Part shown: positions 1-8,349 of the stretch, piece by piece
Position numbering within the stretch: position 1 is the first letter of the stretch
Layout of the letters: each line of letters opens with the position of its first letter
Assembly (NCBI GenBank): GCA_022843605.1
Contig: JALHNI010000025.1
Span: forward strand, 1 to 58,129
Direction: 5' to 3'
From: Bryobacter sp.
Lineage (GTDB): Bacteria; Acidobacteriota; Terriglobia; Bryobacterales; Bryobacteraceae
DNA length: 58,129 nucleotides
Made by a program: the position numbers and the translations under genes
The notes under the pieces: generated by a model
Seen by the model: only the letters and a program-made list of their open reading frames with translations
What the model was told of the DNA's origin: nothing
Databases searched by the model: none

Positions 1-1413
1 GATCGGCAGCACAAAGCCGTCCTCGGCCAGATGACGACGCTCGCGGATCACGACGTCTTCGACAACATCGTCGAGTGAGCCGGAATCGATGCAAACCCGG
101 CGCAACGGAATGCTCTCACCGCGCCGCGCACCATTTTTGTCGATTTCAAGGACGTCGCCGGAATCCATAATGAAGGTCTTCTCGAGACCCTGATTCAGCA
201 GGTGCTCCGCCAACGAAGCGTGCTTCGAAAGCTGACGGTACTCACCGTGGACGGGCATAAAATAGCGGGGCCGCACCAGATTCAGAACCAGCTTCAATTC
301 TTCCTGGCTGGCGTGTCCCGAAACGTGAACCGGCGGATTGGTGGTGCCATAAATGATCTCCGCGCCGCGCCGCGCGAAGTGATTCAGCATCCGGAAGATG
401 GGCTTCTCGTTACCCGGAATGATGCGCGCGCTCAGTACGACCGTATCGCCCTTTCCAACGCTCAGATGCCGGTGGTTGTCCACCGCAACCCGCGCCAGAG
501 CCGACATCGGTTCGCCTTGCGTGCCGGAAACCAGAACGCAGACCTTCGAGGGGGCGGAGTCCATGATGTCCTGCGGCCTCAGCAGCAATCCATCCGGAAT
601 CTCGATCAACCCAAGGGAATGGCAAATCTCCGTCGTACTCGTCAGGCTGCGCCCCAGGATGGCAACCTTCCGGCCATATTCCTTGGCGACTTCGAAAATC
701 TGCTGAATCCGCGGAATCGAGCTGGAGAAACAAGAAATGATCAGCCGTTTTTCGGCGTTCTTGAAGATCGATTCCAGCTTAGGCCGCACCGCGCGTTCGC
801 TTTCGGTGTAGCCAGGACGCTCGGCGTTAGTTGAGTCAGAAAGCAGAAGCAGTACGCCGCGCTTTCCGTATTCAGCAAGCGTGTGAAGGTCGAACGTCTC
901 GTTGTCGATCGGAGACGGGTCCACCTTGAAGTCGCCCGTATGGATGATGACGCCCAGCGGGGTCGTAATCGCCAAAGCCAGGCAGCACGGCATGGAGTGC
1001 GTGGCGTTGATAAACTCGATCTTGAAGGGGCCAAGTTCAATGATTTGGCGCGCCTTCACCGGAATCAGCTTCGCTTTATCCGAGAGGTCGTGTTCTTCCA
1101 GACGCCGGTTCACCATTGCCAGGGTGAGCGGGCTTGAATAGACGGGGATGTTGAGGTCGGCCAGCAGAAACGCGGTCGCCCCGACATGGTCCTCATGACC
1201 GTGAGTGAGAATCAAGCCCCGGACGTGCTTGCGATTCTCAAGAAGGAATGTGAAATCAGGGATGACAATGTCGACCCCGAGTAAGTCTGATTCGGGAAAC
1301 ATCATCCCGGCGTCGACGACGATGATGTCGTCGCCATATCGGATGGCATGACAGTTCATACCAAAGTCACCCAGTCCACCGAGGGGAATGACTTGCAGCT
1401 TTTTATCGGCCAT
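1..1413 (-). CDS. rnj: Ribonuclease J (3' end cut by window edge)
   Basis: Metallo-beta-lactamase-fold ribonuclease that matures and degrades RNA in the cytoplasm. The frame is open from ATG at 1413 to the left edge, 471 codons; the family is about 550 residues, so the C-terminal tail is missing. The N-terminus MADKKLQVIPLGG and the zinc motif HGHEDH at residues 71-76 fit the family closely. It is read on the same strand as rpmE but lies behind rpmE's terminator, so it probably has its own promoter in the 157-nt leader. That leader carries mutually exclusive hairpins next to the start codon. Identity is secure; the missing end cannot be described. Confidence 0.95.
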   Translation of the reverse strand, partial: MADKKLQVIPLGGLGDFGMNCHAIRYGDDIIVVDAGMMFPESDLLGVDIVIPDFTFLLENRKHVRGLILTHGHEDHVGATAFLLADLNIPVYSSPLTLAMVNRRLEEHDLSDKAKLIPVKARQIIELGPFKIEFINATHSMPCCLALAITTPLGVIIHTGDFKVDPSPIDNETFDLHTLAEYGKRGVLLLLSDSTNAERPGYTESERAVRPKLESIFKNAEKRLIISCFSSSIPRIQQIFEVAKEYGRKVAILGRSLTSTTEICHSLGLIEIPDGLLLRPQDIMDSAPSKVCVLVSGTQGEPMSALARVAVDNHRHLSVGKGDTVVLSARIIPGNEKPIFRMLNHFARRGAEIIYGTTNPPVHVSGHASQEELKLVLNLVRPRYFMPVHGEYRQLSKHASLAEHLLNQGLEKTFIMDSGDVLEIDKNGARRGESIPLRRVCIDSGSLDDVVEDVVIRERRHLAEDGFVLPI

Positions 1414-1420
1414 GTTCTTG

Positions 1421-1446
1421 GAAATAGATACCTTTATTTCAAGGTA
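1421..1446 (-). promoter_or_regulatory. Two competing hairpins in the RNase J leader
   Basis: Directly seen: 1429-1434 (TACCTT) is a perfect complement of 1441-1446 (AAGGTA), and 1421-1426 (GAAATA) is a perfect complement of 1435-1440 (TATTTC). The loop of the first is one arm of the second, so only one can form at a time. The AAGGT of the distal arm is the only purine-rich ribosome-site-like stretch, about 20 nt before ATG. A role in translation or RNase J autoregulation is inference. Confidence 0.4.
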
Positions 1447-1570
1447 GCATGAGCTAAGCTCGATTCCGGCCCGAATCGAAGGTGCCCAATGCCTGGTGCG
1501 GCCATTTGGTCGGGCCCCTGCTGCGTGCGATGGGCTTTCCGAGCCATGACGCCGAAGCCCAATAGCCAAG

Positions 1571-1602
1571 AAAAAAGGCCGCTAGCCTGACGGCTACCGG
1601 CC
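1571..1602 (-). terminator. Intrinsic terminator of rpmE
   Basis: Read on the minus strand, an 11-bp GC-rich stem (1592-1602 with 1577-1587, loop 1588-1591) is followed at once by six T residues (1571-1576). It lies 22 nt past the rpmE stop codon and separates rpmE from the RNase J leader. Confidence 0.85.
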
Positions 1603-1624
1603 CTAGAGCGAAATTGATTTGGAG

Positions 1625-1876
1625 CTATTGGACAGCCGGCTTAGCGGCAGCGCGCTTCTCTTGCAACAGCTTGGTCGCGGCCAACTTCTTTTGGAAGCGG
1701 TCCACGCGGCCTTCGGTGTCGATCAGCTTCTGGCGGCCCGTATAAAACGGGTGACATACCGAGCAAATTTCGAGGCGCAGTTCGGGTCCCTTATAGGTGG
1801 AGCGGGTATTGAACGTCGATCCGCAGGCGCAGGTGGCGCGGACGTCGTGGTAATTCGGATGAATCTCGGCTTTCAT
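1625..1876 (-). CDS. rpmE: 50S ribosomal protein L31 (bL31, zinc-binding form)
   Basis: Structural protein of the large ribosomal subunit at the subunit interface. The 83 residues begin [12 protein letters not shown], as in bL31. The zinc ligands C16, C18, C38 and C41 are all present, so this is the C+ (zinc) paralogue. The C-terminus is a lysine/alanine-rich extension of about 15 residues. It is a single-gene unit: a sigma70-like promoter lies upstream, a small hairpin covers the Shine-Dalgarno region and a strong terminator follows. Identity is essentially certain. Confidence 0.97.
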   Translation of the reverse strand: MKAEIHPNYHDVRATCACGSTFNTRSTYKGPELRLEICSVCHPFYTGRQKLIDTEGRVDRFQKKLAATKLLQEKRAAAKPAVQ

Positions 1877-1882
1877 GACAGT

Positions 1883-1897
1883 GAAAGTCTTCCTTTC
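1883..1897 (-). promoter_or_regulatory. Hairpin over the rpmE ribosome-binding region
   Basis: On the minus strand GAAAG (1897-1893) pairs with CTTTC (1887-1883) around the loop GAAGA. The purine run AAGGAAG, the likely ribosome site, lies in the 5' arm and loop. The start codon is 6 nt past the hairpin. bL31 is reported to control its own mRNA leader in enterobacteria; a similar role here is inference. Confidence 0.35.
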
Positions 1898-1908
1898 GTG
1901 ACACCCTC

Positions 1909-1937
1909 AGGGTACCACGCCGCCCGAAATCACGCAA
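1909..1937 (-). promoter_or_regulatory. Sigma70-like promoter of rpmE
   Basis: On the minus strand, TTGCGT (1937-1932), a 17-nt spacer and TACCCT (1914-1909). Expected start of transcription is near 1902, giving a leader of about 26 nt that includes the rpmE hairpin. Confidence 0.45.
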
Positions 1938-1974
1938 AACCCACGATTCTTCCTCCCCGTTGGCTGCAGCTTGC

Positions 1975-1980
1975 TAAGAT
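1975..1980 (+). promoter_or_regulatory. -10 hexamer 8 nt before the start codon at 1989
   Basis: TAAGAT lies 8 nt upstream of ATG 1989 with no Shine-Dalgarno sequence between. This fits a leaderless or nearly leaderless transcript and supports 1989 over the upstream in-frame TTG at 1971, which would overlap the hexamer. One of at least eleven such arrangements in the window. Confidence 0.4.
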
Positions 1981-1988
1981 GGCAACTG

Positions 1989-2492
1989 ATGCAGGTCTTG
2001 CAGGCCGGGCAGCACAAGCTGCTCCTCTTAGAACTCGACAAAGATACCGTGGTGGAAGTCGCGCGTCAGGCGGGCTTTGCCCCGGAAGTCACCGACGACG
2101 AACGACGTCTGATTCTCGACCTGGAAATGCCGGATCGCGAGGTCCCGCTTCTCCTGTTCGACGCCGCCGACCCTGGAAACCTCGGCTGGTTTTCCCGCTG
2201 TCACTTCTATGTCGAGGCCCGTTCTGGCGCCGTGATGCAAACCCCCATTAGCCTCGCCAATCAGCGCGACGGGGCCGGCCGCGTGCAACCCACGTCCGTA
2301 CGCGTACAGATCTCCAAGGAATTGCCCGCTGATTTCCGGCTGCCAGGCAAACAGACCGTCACAGAGCAGATGGTTTACGCCGTGCTCTTCAATTTCCTTT
2401 CCGCGCTGGTCAATGTCGGCGTCGGCGTCTGCGGGCAAGGCGCGGTGAAGCCGCTTGCGGGCCGCACGGAAGTCATCGGCAACCGGAACTAG
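1989..2492 (+). CDS. Conserved hypothetical protein
   Basis: A 167-residue soluble protein with no family I recognise. The plus-strand frame has the strong G/C third-position bias of neighbouring genes, so it is preferred over the open frame on the opposite strand. There is no signal peptide or membrane segment. The middle is rich in acidic and hydrophobic residues (VPLLLFDAADPGNLGWF at about residues 52-68) and the tail is glycine/valine-rich. Its stop codon interlocks with that of the convergent MarR gene in the shared bases CTAG. Start ATG 1989 was chosen for the -10 hexamer just upstream. Function is unknown. Confidence 0.6.
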   Translation: MQVLQAGQHKLLLLELDKDTVVEVARQAGFAPEVTDDERRLILDLEMPDREVPLLLFDAADPGNLGWFSRCHFYVEARSGAVMQTPISLANQRDGAGRVQPTSVRVQISKELPADFRLPGKQTVTEQMVYAVLFNFLSALVNVGVGVCGQGAVKPLAGRTEVIGNRN

Positions 2493-2929
2493 CTTTCCGA
2501 GAGTGCTTCAACTGCCCGCATCGCTTCAATCGCCGCCCGCACTCTCGCCACGCCAAGTTGGCTCTCAATTTTCGTCTCCAAGGCATTGAAACACTTCATC
2601 AGCCGCATCGCACAGCGCCGGCCCTCCGGGCGAATCGTGATCCGGAGCACGCGCGCATCCTCCGGGTCGATCTGACGCTTTACGAACCCTCGGGCTTCAA
2701 GCGTGCTGAGTCCATGACTCACGTTGCCGCGCGTTGTGGAAAAGCTACTGGCGAGTTGCGACGGGCTCACCTTGCCCGCCTCCTCCAGTGATACCGCCAC
2801 CAGTAGCAATCCTTGAAAGAAGCCCAGCCCTTCGCCACGCAGCGCCCGATTGAGATTCGTCTCCACGGTGCGGGCCGCCTTGGCTATAGCAAAAACGGGA
2901 CTCTCGGCGAGAAATTTGTCGATCTTCAT
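2489..2929 (-). CDS. MarR-family transcriptional regulator
   Basis: A 146-residue winged-helix regulator, normal MarR length. The DNA-binding part is visible at about residues 58-100: helix and recognition helix (SPSQLASSFSTTRGNVSHGL) followed by the wing with DPEDARVLRI, the usual MarR D-x-R-D-like turn. Terminal helices would form the dimer. It is transcribed away from a TonB-dependent receptor 98 bp upstream, so it most likely controls that gene and itself through the inverted repeats between them. The ligand is unknown. Its 3' end overlaps the convergent unknown gene by 4 bp. Confidence 0.9.
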   Translation of the reverse strand: MKIDKFLAESPVFAIAKAARTVETNLNRALRGEGLGFFQGLLLVAVSLEEAGKVSPSQLASSFSTTRGNVSHGLSTLEARGFVKRQIDPEDARVLRITIRPEGRRCAMRLMKCFNALETKIESQLGVARVRAAIEAMRAVEALSES

Positions 2930-2932
2930 TTA

Positions 2933-2965
2933 GTTGACTTACTCAATTATCTTACAAGTGAATTG
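2933..2965. promoter_or_regulatory. Likely MarR operator in a divergent promoter region
   Basis: The 98-bp gap between marR and the receptor gene is AT-rich compared with its surroundings. It holds TTGA-N5-TCAA (2934-2946) and, overlapping it, CAATT-N12-AATTG (2944-2965). MarR dimers bind short inverted repeats of this kind. The position beside the marR start fits autorepression. Half-sites are short, so this is a candidate. Confidence 0.4.
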
Positions 2966-3027
2966 CTTTATTCGATATCAAAGTCTGCTTGTGCAAAGCC
3001 CTTCGCCAATGGGACCATCCCCAGTGA

Positions 3028-4758
3028 ATGATCGCCCTGCTCCTACTCGTCCTGGCCCAGGAGGTGGTCGTCACCGGCACGTACACGCCCATTCCTCTTG
3101 AGGAAGCCGACCGCAACATTCGCGCGATCGCCGTGGAACCGATCCGGCTCACCAGCAACACCATCGCCGACCTCATGAGGCTCGATCCGTCCGTCGATCT
3201 GCGCCAGCGAGCCGGCAACGCCCTGCAAGCCGATATCTCCATCCGTGGCGCCAGTTTTGGCCAGTCCCTGGTGCTGTTGAATGGCCTGCGACTGAACGAC
3301 GCCCAAAGCGGCCACCACAACTTCAACCTGCCCTTGCCGCTCGAGGCCCTTTCCCGCATTGAAGTGCTGAAGGGCTCGGGCTCCACGCTTTATGGCTCGG
3401 ATGCTGTCGGCGGCGTGGTGAACTTTATCACGGCTGAGCCGGAAAGCACCGAGGTTCGCCTCCGCGGCGCGCTCGGCAACTTCGGCACCAATCAGGAACG
3501 CGCTCTGATCAACTATCGGAGAAACAAACTCACCCAACAGTTCAGCGCCTCGCGTGACTTCTCCACCGGCTTCCAGCCCGGGCGTGACTATCGGAATCTC
3601 TCCGTGGCATCAATCAGCCATTTCCGTTCCACCGGACTCATCTTGGCCCACAACGACCGCCCGTTTGGCGCTGATCAGTTCTACGGCAACGCCAATTCCT
3701 GGGAACGTACGAAATCCTGGTTCGCCGCCGTGCAGCAATCGCTGGGGGAGAAAACCCAAGCCTCCTTCGCCTTCCGCCGGCATACGGACCTATTCGTTCT
3801 GCACCGCTACCGCGAACAGCCCGACACCTTCACGAATCGCCACGCCGTCGAAAGCTTCCAAGGCAACCTCCGGCGCGCCGAGGACCTCGGCCCCAACATT
3901 CGCTTGCACTATGGTGCCGAAGCCTATCGCGATGCCATCGACAGCAATAACCTGGGCCTTCACCAGCGCACCCGCGGCGCGGGCTACGCCGCTCTGGATA
4001 TCCGCGCCCTGCGCCGCTTCTCTTTATCGCTCGGCCTGCGCGACGAGCTATGGGGGAGTGCGAATCATGAGCTAAGTCCGAGTCTCGCGGGAGGCTTCTG
4101 GTTGTCAGGCCAGTGGAAGTTGCGCGCGAGCGCCACCCGTGCCTTCCGCCTTCCCACTTACACTGAACTTTATTACCGTGATCCGTTTACCCAAGGTACG
4201 TCGACTCTTCGGCCGGAGCGCGCCTGGACTTACGAAGCTGGCTTAGACTGGACGCCAAGCGAAACTTTGCGCGCGGAGTTCACAGTCTTCCAACGGCGCG
4301 AACAGAACGGCATCGACTTTGTCCGGCCGACACCGGCCGACCGCTGGCGCGCGGCGAACCTGGCCCGTTTACGATTCAGTGGAGTGGAGGCAGTTTCGCG
4401 GATGAAGTTACTCCGCCATCACGAACTGACTCTAAGCTACACGGGTCTGGCTGGTGCACGCGAGGCCCTGGCCGGAATGCAGTCACGCTATGTATTCAAT
4501 TACGCCGTGCATCAGGGCATCGCGGGTTGGCAGACAGCGGTGAAAGGCATCGCGCTGCGGACCCGTATCGGCGCCCTCCAGCGCATTGACCGGTCCCCCT
4601 ACGCCGTGTGGGACCTATATGGGACCGGCACTAAAGGGCGCGTCCGACCCTTCGTCCAGTTCACCAACCTGACTGCGGCGCGCTACCAGGAGATTCCGGG
4701 CGTCAACATGCCTGGCCGCGCCGTCGTCGGTGGCCTCGAGTGGGTCGTCTACCGGTAA
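3028..4758 (+). CDS. TonB-dependent receptor (BtuB-like, small)
   Basis: Outer-membrane gated barrel for uptake of a scarce ligand using TonB energy. The 576 residues contain a very short leader (MIALLLLVLAQ), a TonB box-like VVVTGTY near residue 13, a plug domain at about 20-135 (ISIRGASFGQSLVLLNG, GSGSTLYGSDAVGGVVN) and a 22-strand-type barrel. It resembles BtuB/cobalamin-type receptors more than the Oar-like ones nearby, since it has no carboxypeptidase-regulatory domain. The divergent MarR gene suggests regulated uptake. The 3' end overlaps the convergent ROK gene by 10 bp. The substrate cannot be told from sequence. Confidence 0.88.
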   Translation: MIALLLLVLAQEVVVTGTYTPIPLEEADRNIRAIAVEPIRLTSNTIADLMRLDPSVDLRQRAGNALQADISIRGASFGQSLVLLNGLRLNDAQSGHHNFNLPLPLEALSRIEVLKGSGSTLYGSDAVGGVVNFITAEPESTEVRLRGALGNFGTNQERALINYRRNKLTQQFSASRDFSTGFQPGRDYRNLSVASISHFRSTGLILAHNDRPFGADQFYGNANSWERTKSWFAAVQQSLGEKTQASFAFRRHTDLFVLHRYREQPDTFTNRHAVESFQGNLRRAEDLGPNIRLHYGAEAYRDAIDSNNLGLHQRTRGAGYAALDIRALRRFSLSLGLRDELWGSANHELSPSLAGGFWLSGQWKLRASATRAFRLPTYTELYYRDPFTQGTSTLRPERAWTYEAGLDWTPSETLRAEFTVFQRREQNGIDFVRPTPADRWRAANLARLRFSGVEAVSRMKLLRHHELTLSYTGLAGAREALAGMQSRYVFNYAVHQGIAGWQTAVKGIALRTRIGALQRIDRSPYAVWDLYGTGTKGRVRPFVQFTNLTAARYQEIPGVNMPGRAVVGGLEWVVYR

Positions 4759-5543
4759 CTCACGAGAGCGAGCGCACCGAGCACCCCGGAAAGATCTCCC
4801 AATTGCGGAGCCGTCACTTTCGGCAAAGGTGCATAGCCGCAGTTCATCTCCCGCATTCGCTTCGCCACCCGGGCACGGAGTTTCGGCGTCTTCATCACCC
4901 CTCCACCCAACACGATGCGCAACGGAGAGTAGGCGTAACTGAGGGCGAGTAACCCACCCGCGAGATACTCGACGGCGAAATCGTGCTCGCCCGTCTTCCG
5001 TCGAGCGGCGATCGCCAGTCCGCTGGCCATGCCTTCGAGACAGTCGCCGTGGGTCGGACAAAGTCCTGGAAAGGTATCGCCATCCGCGCGGCGCAGCAAT
5101 AAGTGCCCCATCTCAGGATGTAGTTTTCCGTGCAATAACTTGCCATTCACCACACCACCGCCGCCAATACCGGTACCGACGGTCAGATACAGGAACGGAT
5201 CCGGAGCCTCACCAAAGCAGTGCTCCCCCCAGGCCGCCGCATTGACGTCAGTATCTAAGACTGCCGGCGCGCCTAGCGACTCTTCTAGCGTCCGCTTCAA
5301 CGGGTAGCCGCGCCATTCAATTTTTGGAGTAGTACGGGTGATGCGGCCCTCCGCAAGATTCACCGGCCCAAATGACCCCACGCCCACCGCCCGCAGCCGG
5401 TAAGGCTTGAAGAAGGCCAGCACCTCGGCGAGTGTCTCGCGCGGAGTCGTCGTCTTAATCGGCGCGCCGACCACTAAGTCATCCGGACCAGTGCCCACCG
5501 CGCAGACGAACTTCGTTCCCCCGGCTTCAATCGCTCCAAACAT
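4749..5543 (-). CDS. ROK-family sugar kinase (fructokinase-like)
   Basis: Predicted ATP-dependent hexose kinase, probably fructose or glucose, in the cytoplasm. The 264 residues show the N-terminal ATP-binding IEAGGTKFVC, catalytic D99 in LDTDVNAAAWGE, HPEMGH at 142-147 and a zinc site from H142, C162, H165 and C168 (CPTHGDC). It is about 25-30 residues shorter than typical bacterial fructokinases, with the loss after the zinc motif; the active site is intact. Third gene of a minus-strand operon after the DUF1080 and ceramidase-like genes, 17 nt behind the latter, so it may phosphorylate the sugar they release. Confidence 0.88.
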   Translation of the reverse strand: MFGAIEAGGTKFVCAVGTGPDDLVVGAPIKTTTPRETLAEVLAFFKPYRLRAVGVGSFGPVNLAEGRITRTTPKIEWRGYPLKRTLEESLGAPAVLDTDVNAAAWGEHCFGEAPDPFLYLTVGTGIGGGGVVNGKLLHGKLHPEMGHLLLRRADGDTFPGLCPTHGDCLEGMASGLAIAARRKTGEHDFAVEYLAGGLLALSYAYSPLRIVLGGGVMKTPKLRARVAKRMREMNCGYAPLPKVTAPQLGDLSGVLGALALVSYR

Positions 5544-5560
5544 AAGGACGCTCCCCGTAC

Positions 5561-6913
5561 TTAGGGCTTCACGCCCACTCTTGCCAAAACGCGTCGAATG
5601 CTCGCCGTCAGTACATCTTCCACGTCCGGGGCAAACGGACCCGGCATGCCATAGTAGATCATGCTATCCACCGCCTCGTATCCGCCTTCTTGCAAAATGC
5701 GCTTGTTGGAGATGTAGCACATCACGTCGTTCGAGTAACCCGCAACGACGATGCGTTCCTTGGGGAACGCGGCCTTCGTCTGCAGGACATAGTCCACCAC
5801 TAACTCGCCGCCCAGGGGCACATAAGTCGCGAGTTTACCGAGACGGATCGCCTGTACCGGATAAGCTACCTTACGCACCGGCAGTTTGGCATCGTAAGCC
5901 TTCAGCATCTCCTTCGCCCGGCGCACTTTGTACTTATTGGGATCGCTGAGTTCCTTCTCGAAGTCTTCGCGGGAATGCGGAGCCAGCGGCAAATCCACCA
6001 TCTGGAAAGCAACCCGCAGATCACCGGACAAGGCCAAGCCCGGTTGCGCCATCGCTTCCTCAGTCGCCACCGCCAGCGCCTTGCCATGCTGCGCCGCCAG
6101 TTCCAGCTTGGAACGCGGACTCGGATTCTGGTCTCCACCGCCCAGCATCAAAAACATGCCTACGGTTCCCGGATGGGCACGCTCAAATTCGGCCTGCGCA
6201 TAGCCGGCATAGTCGCCGGCGATCTGATAAAACTCACCAGTCAACGTGGTGTTGTGGCACGAGTACCCAAACATCGCGCCAAGCAACTTGCCATTCAGGT
6301 CAGTCACCCGCAACACCGGCACGCTATGGTCGATCGGGCCGCCCGGATTACTGCCGAGCACGACCCCTTTGGCGCTGGCCTGCCTCCGATTGATTGCAAA
6401 CGTCGCTTTGCCCTCGTGATAAGTCACCTTTGCCGGCGCAAGTTGCCCCAAGGCCCCCCCGATCATGGTGAGGATCGTCTCCGTTAACTGCTGCCCGTAA
6501 CGGTCAATCTTCGCCCATTGCTCGGGTGGCAGGTCGTACATCGTTTCCAGATTCGGCCGCACCACCGGGCCACTGTGAGTGTGCGACGAGTTGAATACCA
6601 ACTGTGCGCGCTCCAACCCGTACTGCTTCAACGCCTGTGCAGCGACGGCATCCGTAATCCGTCGGGGAAAGCCGATCAAGTCGCTGGTGACAAACACCAC
6701 CCGGCGGCCCTTGGGGTCCTCAAGCGCCAGCGCCTTCACCCACAGATCCTGCAGGACACCTTCGGAAGGGCGCGTGCGTGCGGCGTAGCCCGACATCCAA
6801 ATCGAGCCCTCCGGCGTGATTTTGCCGCGGCCCATCGCCGCCTTCCATTCCGCCGCCCAGACCGTGGGCTGGGCGAACACAGCCAAACAGCAAACGGGTA
6901 GCAGAAACTTCAT
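5561..6913 (-). CDS. Neutral/alkaline ceramidase-like exported hydrolase
   Basis: Matches the N-terminal catalytic domain of neutral/alkaline non-lysosomal ceramidases, zinc amidases that split N-acyl sphingosine. A Sec signal peptide spans residues 1-20 (ending VWAA). Family zinc motifs appear as NSSHTHSGP near 110 and [11 protein letters not shown] near 220. At 450 residues it lacks the roughly 200-residue C-terminal Ig-like domain of true ceramidases. Such short members are common in bacteria that degrade sugars and may have another substrate. Its ATG overlaps the DUF1080 stop (ATGA), so the two are translationally coupled. Confidence 0.8.
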   Translation of the reverse strand: MKFLLPVCCLAVFAQPTVWAAEWKAAMGRGKITPEGSIWMSGYAARTRPSEGVLQDLWVKALALEDPKGRRVVFVTSDLIGFPRRITDAVAAQALKQYGLERAQLVFNSSHTHSGPVVRPNLETMYDLPPEQWAKIDRYGQQLTETILTMIGGALGQLAPAKVTYHEGKATFAINRRQASAKGVVLGSNPGGPIDHSVPVLRVTDLNGKLLGAMFGYSCHNTTLTGEFYQIAGDYAGYAQAEFERAHPGTVGMFLMLGGGDQNPSPRSKLELAAQHGKALAVATEEAMAQPGLALSGDLRVAFQMVDLPLAPHSREDFEKELSDPNKYKVRRAKEMLKAYDAKLPVRKVAYPVQAIRLGKLATYVPLGGELVVDYVLQTKAAFPKERIVVAGYSNDVMCYISNKRILQEGGYEAVDSMIYYGMPGPFAPDVEDVLTASIRRVLARVGVKP

Positions 6914-7536
6914 CGCGTCACCAACTGGCGGATCCGGATGTTGCGATACTCCACGCGCGTGTTGTGCCCCAGAAAGCCGATGTAGCCGCGCGCCCGAGTC
7001 AAGCCGGGGTGCTTCTTCAGAACGTCGGCCTCACGGACGTTGTCCAAATTCGCGTCCATCGTAATGACGCCGTTCAGCGTGATCTTCACGCGACGGCCCT
7101 CCACGTGAATCTCCTCTTCGTTCCACTCGCCCGCAGGCTTTTGAAAGCCCGTCCGTGCAGGGAAGACGTCGTAGATCGACGCCGTGTGCTGCTCCGGCCG
7201 GATTTTGCCCTTGTACATCGCGTGCTGATCGTCCAGCACCTGAATCTCCATGCCCTGGTAGGCCGCATCACCGGTCAAGGGTGTACGAATGCCGATGCCG
7301 TTGTTGCCGCCGGGCGATAGCTTGTACTCCAGCCGCAGCACGAAATCGCCGTACTCCCGGTCCGTCAACAGGTTCCCGCCGCCGTCCGCCGGACAAACGA
7401 TCGTCCCGTTCTCTACCAGATAGCCCTGACCGTGCCCGGCCACCAACTGCCACCCTTTCAGACTCTTTCCGTCAAACAAAGGCACAAAGCCGGTTTCATC
7501 GGCCATGGCAAATAGCAAAGTGAGCATCGTCAGCAT
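6910..7536 (-). CDS. DUF1080 protein (3-keto-disaccharide hydrolase/lyase type)
   Basis: A 208-residue single-domain concanavalin-like beta-sandwich protein. The signature is [14 protein letters not shown] at the N-terminus, with [22 protein letters not shown] mid-protein split around residues 64-85. Family members cleave 3-keto-glycosides made by glucoside 3-dehydrogenases. A short hydrophobic leader ([12 protein letters not shown]) suggests export. It heads an operon with the ceramidase-like and ROK kinase genes. Its start codon is only 6 nt from a -10 hexamer, suggesting a leaderless mRNA divergent from that of terC. The GMC oxidoreductase at 8350 could supply its substrate. Confidence 0.85.
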   Translation of the reverse strand: MLTMLTLLFAMADETGFVPLFDGKSLKGWQLVAGHGQGYLVENGTIVCPADGGGNLLTDREYGDFVLRLEYKLSPGGNNGIGIRTPLTGDAAYQGMEIQVLDDQHAMYKGKIRPEQHTASIYDVFPARTGFQKPAGEWNEEEIHVEGRRVKITLNGVITMDANLDNVREADVLKKHPGLTRARGYIGFLGHNTRVEYRNIRIRQLVTR

Positions 7537-7542
7537 GGAAGT

Positions 7543-7548
7543 ATTGTA
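7543..7548 (-). promoter_or_regulatory. -10 hexamer 6 nt before the DUF1080 start
   Basis: On the minus strand TACAAT is followed by 6 nt and ATG 7536; no Shine-Dalgarno sequence fits in that space. It fits a leaderless transcript. No clear -35 was seen. Confidence 0.45.
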
Positions 7549-7581
7549 GCGCCGCGACGGAGAAACGACTCCGGCACAGCG

Positions 7582-7587
7582 TAAACT
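7582..7587 (+). promoter_or_regulatory. -10 hexamer 8 nt before the terC start
   Basis: TAAACT is followed by 8 nt and GTG 7596 with no ribosome site. It forms a back-to-back pair with the DUF1080 -10, so two leaderless-type promoters share 59 bp. Confidence 0.4.
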
Positions 7588-7595
7588 GAAGTACT

Positions 7596-8273
7596 GTGAC
7601 TCATTGGTTCACGACCGAATTCCTGCTGGCGGCGCTCAATATCGTCTTTATCGATATTCTGCTGGCCGGCGATAACGCCGTCCTGATCGCTCTTGCCGTG
7701 CGCCAACTCACCCCGCGTGACCGCCGCATCGGCATTTTGGTCGGTGCTGGCGGTGCCGTCGTCTTGCGCATCGTCCTCACGTTCTTTGCCTCCAAAATGC
7801 TGGCCATTCCGCTGCTGAAGCTCGTCGGCGGCGTGCTGATTCTGTGGATCGCCGTAAAGCTGCTGAAAACTGATGCGGAACAGCACGGCGGGGGAAAAGA
7901 AGCCAGCACCCTGCTCCAAGCGATGTGGCTGATCCTGGTGGCCGATCTCACCATGTCCCTCGACAACATCCTGGCGATCGCCGGCGCCTCCAAGGGCCAC
8001 ATGGAATTGGTGATCTTCGGCCTCGCCCTGTCGATTCCCTTCGTCGTCTTCGCCAGCAACTGGCTCTCGGGCCTGATGGAACGCTATCCGATTATCGTCA
8101 TTCTAGGCGCCGCCATCCTGGGCAAAGTCGGTGCCGAGATGATCCTCACTGACCCGTGGATTACCGCCCGCTTCCATGTCTCCGCGCCAATCGAGTGGGG
8201 GATTCAGGCTCTCAGTGCTGTCGCCGTCGTCCTCGTCGGAAAGTACATTCTCAGCCCGAAACCACGCACCTGA
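7596..8273 (+). CDS. TerC-family integral membrane protein
   Basis: Polytopic inner-membrane protein of the TerC/YkoY family, linked to manganese or other metal export. The 225 residues hold about seven hydrophobic helices. The conserved acidic motifs are visible: [16 protein letters not shown] near residues 18-33 and [16 protein letters not shown] near 112-127, whose Asp/Asn residues lie inside the membrane. It starts with GTG. There is no room for the manganese riboswitch often found upstream of such genes. It stands alone, divergent from the DUF1080 operon. Confidence 0.92.
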   Translation: MTHWFTTEFLLAALNIVFIDILLAGDNAVLIALAVRQLTPRDRRIGILVGAGGAVVLRIVLTFFASKMLAIPLLKLVGGVLILWIAVKLLKTDAEQHGGGKEASTLLQAMWLILVADLTMSLDNILAIAGASKGHMELVIFGLALSIPFVVFASNWLSGLMERYPIIVILGAAILGKVGAEMILTDPWITARFHVSAPIEWGIQALSAVAVVLVGKYILSPKPRT

Positions 8274-8337
8274 CCGCTTGCCCCTGTCAACTCGGAAAAT
8301 AACGACTACGCACTCTCGCGGTCCACTCATTGCTCGA

Positions 8338-8343
8338 TATACT
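8338..8343 (+). promoter_or_regulatory. -10 hexamer 6 nt before the GMC oxidoreductase start
   Basis: TATACT, then 6 nt, then ATG 8350, with no Shine-Dalgarno sequence. No convincing -35. It is a good example of the leaderless pattern. Confidence 0.5.
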
Positions 8344-8349
8344 GCTTGA

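Noticed and set aside
1..13. Left end GATCGGCAGCACA as adapter
   Set aside because: It differs from the adapter after six bases and encodes a sensible continuation of RNase J (EDGFVLPI).
1477..1560. SRP or 6S-type RNA between rpmE and RNase J
   Set aside because: Short stems exist but no conserved SRP GGAAG/GNRA core or 6S bubble could be found; more likely the RNase J leader.
2028..2438. Minus-strand open frame under the unknown gene at 1989
   Set aside because: Third-position composition and residue mix fit the plus strand; the minus frame is a shadow.
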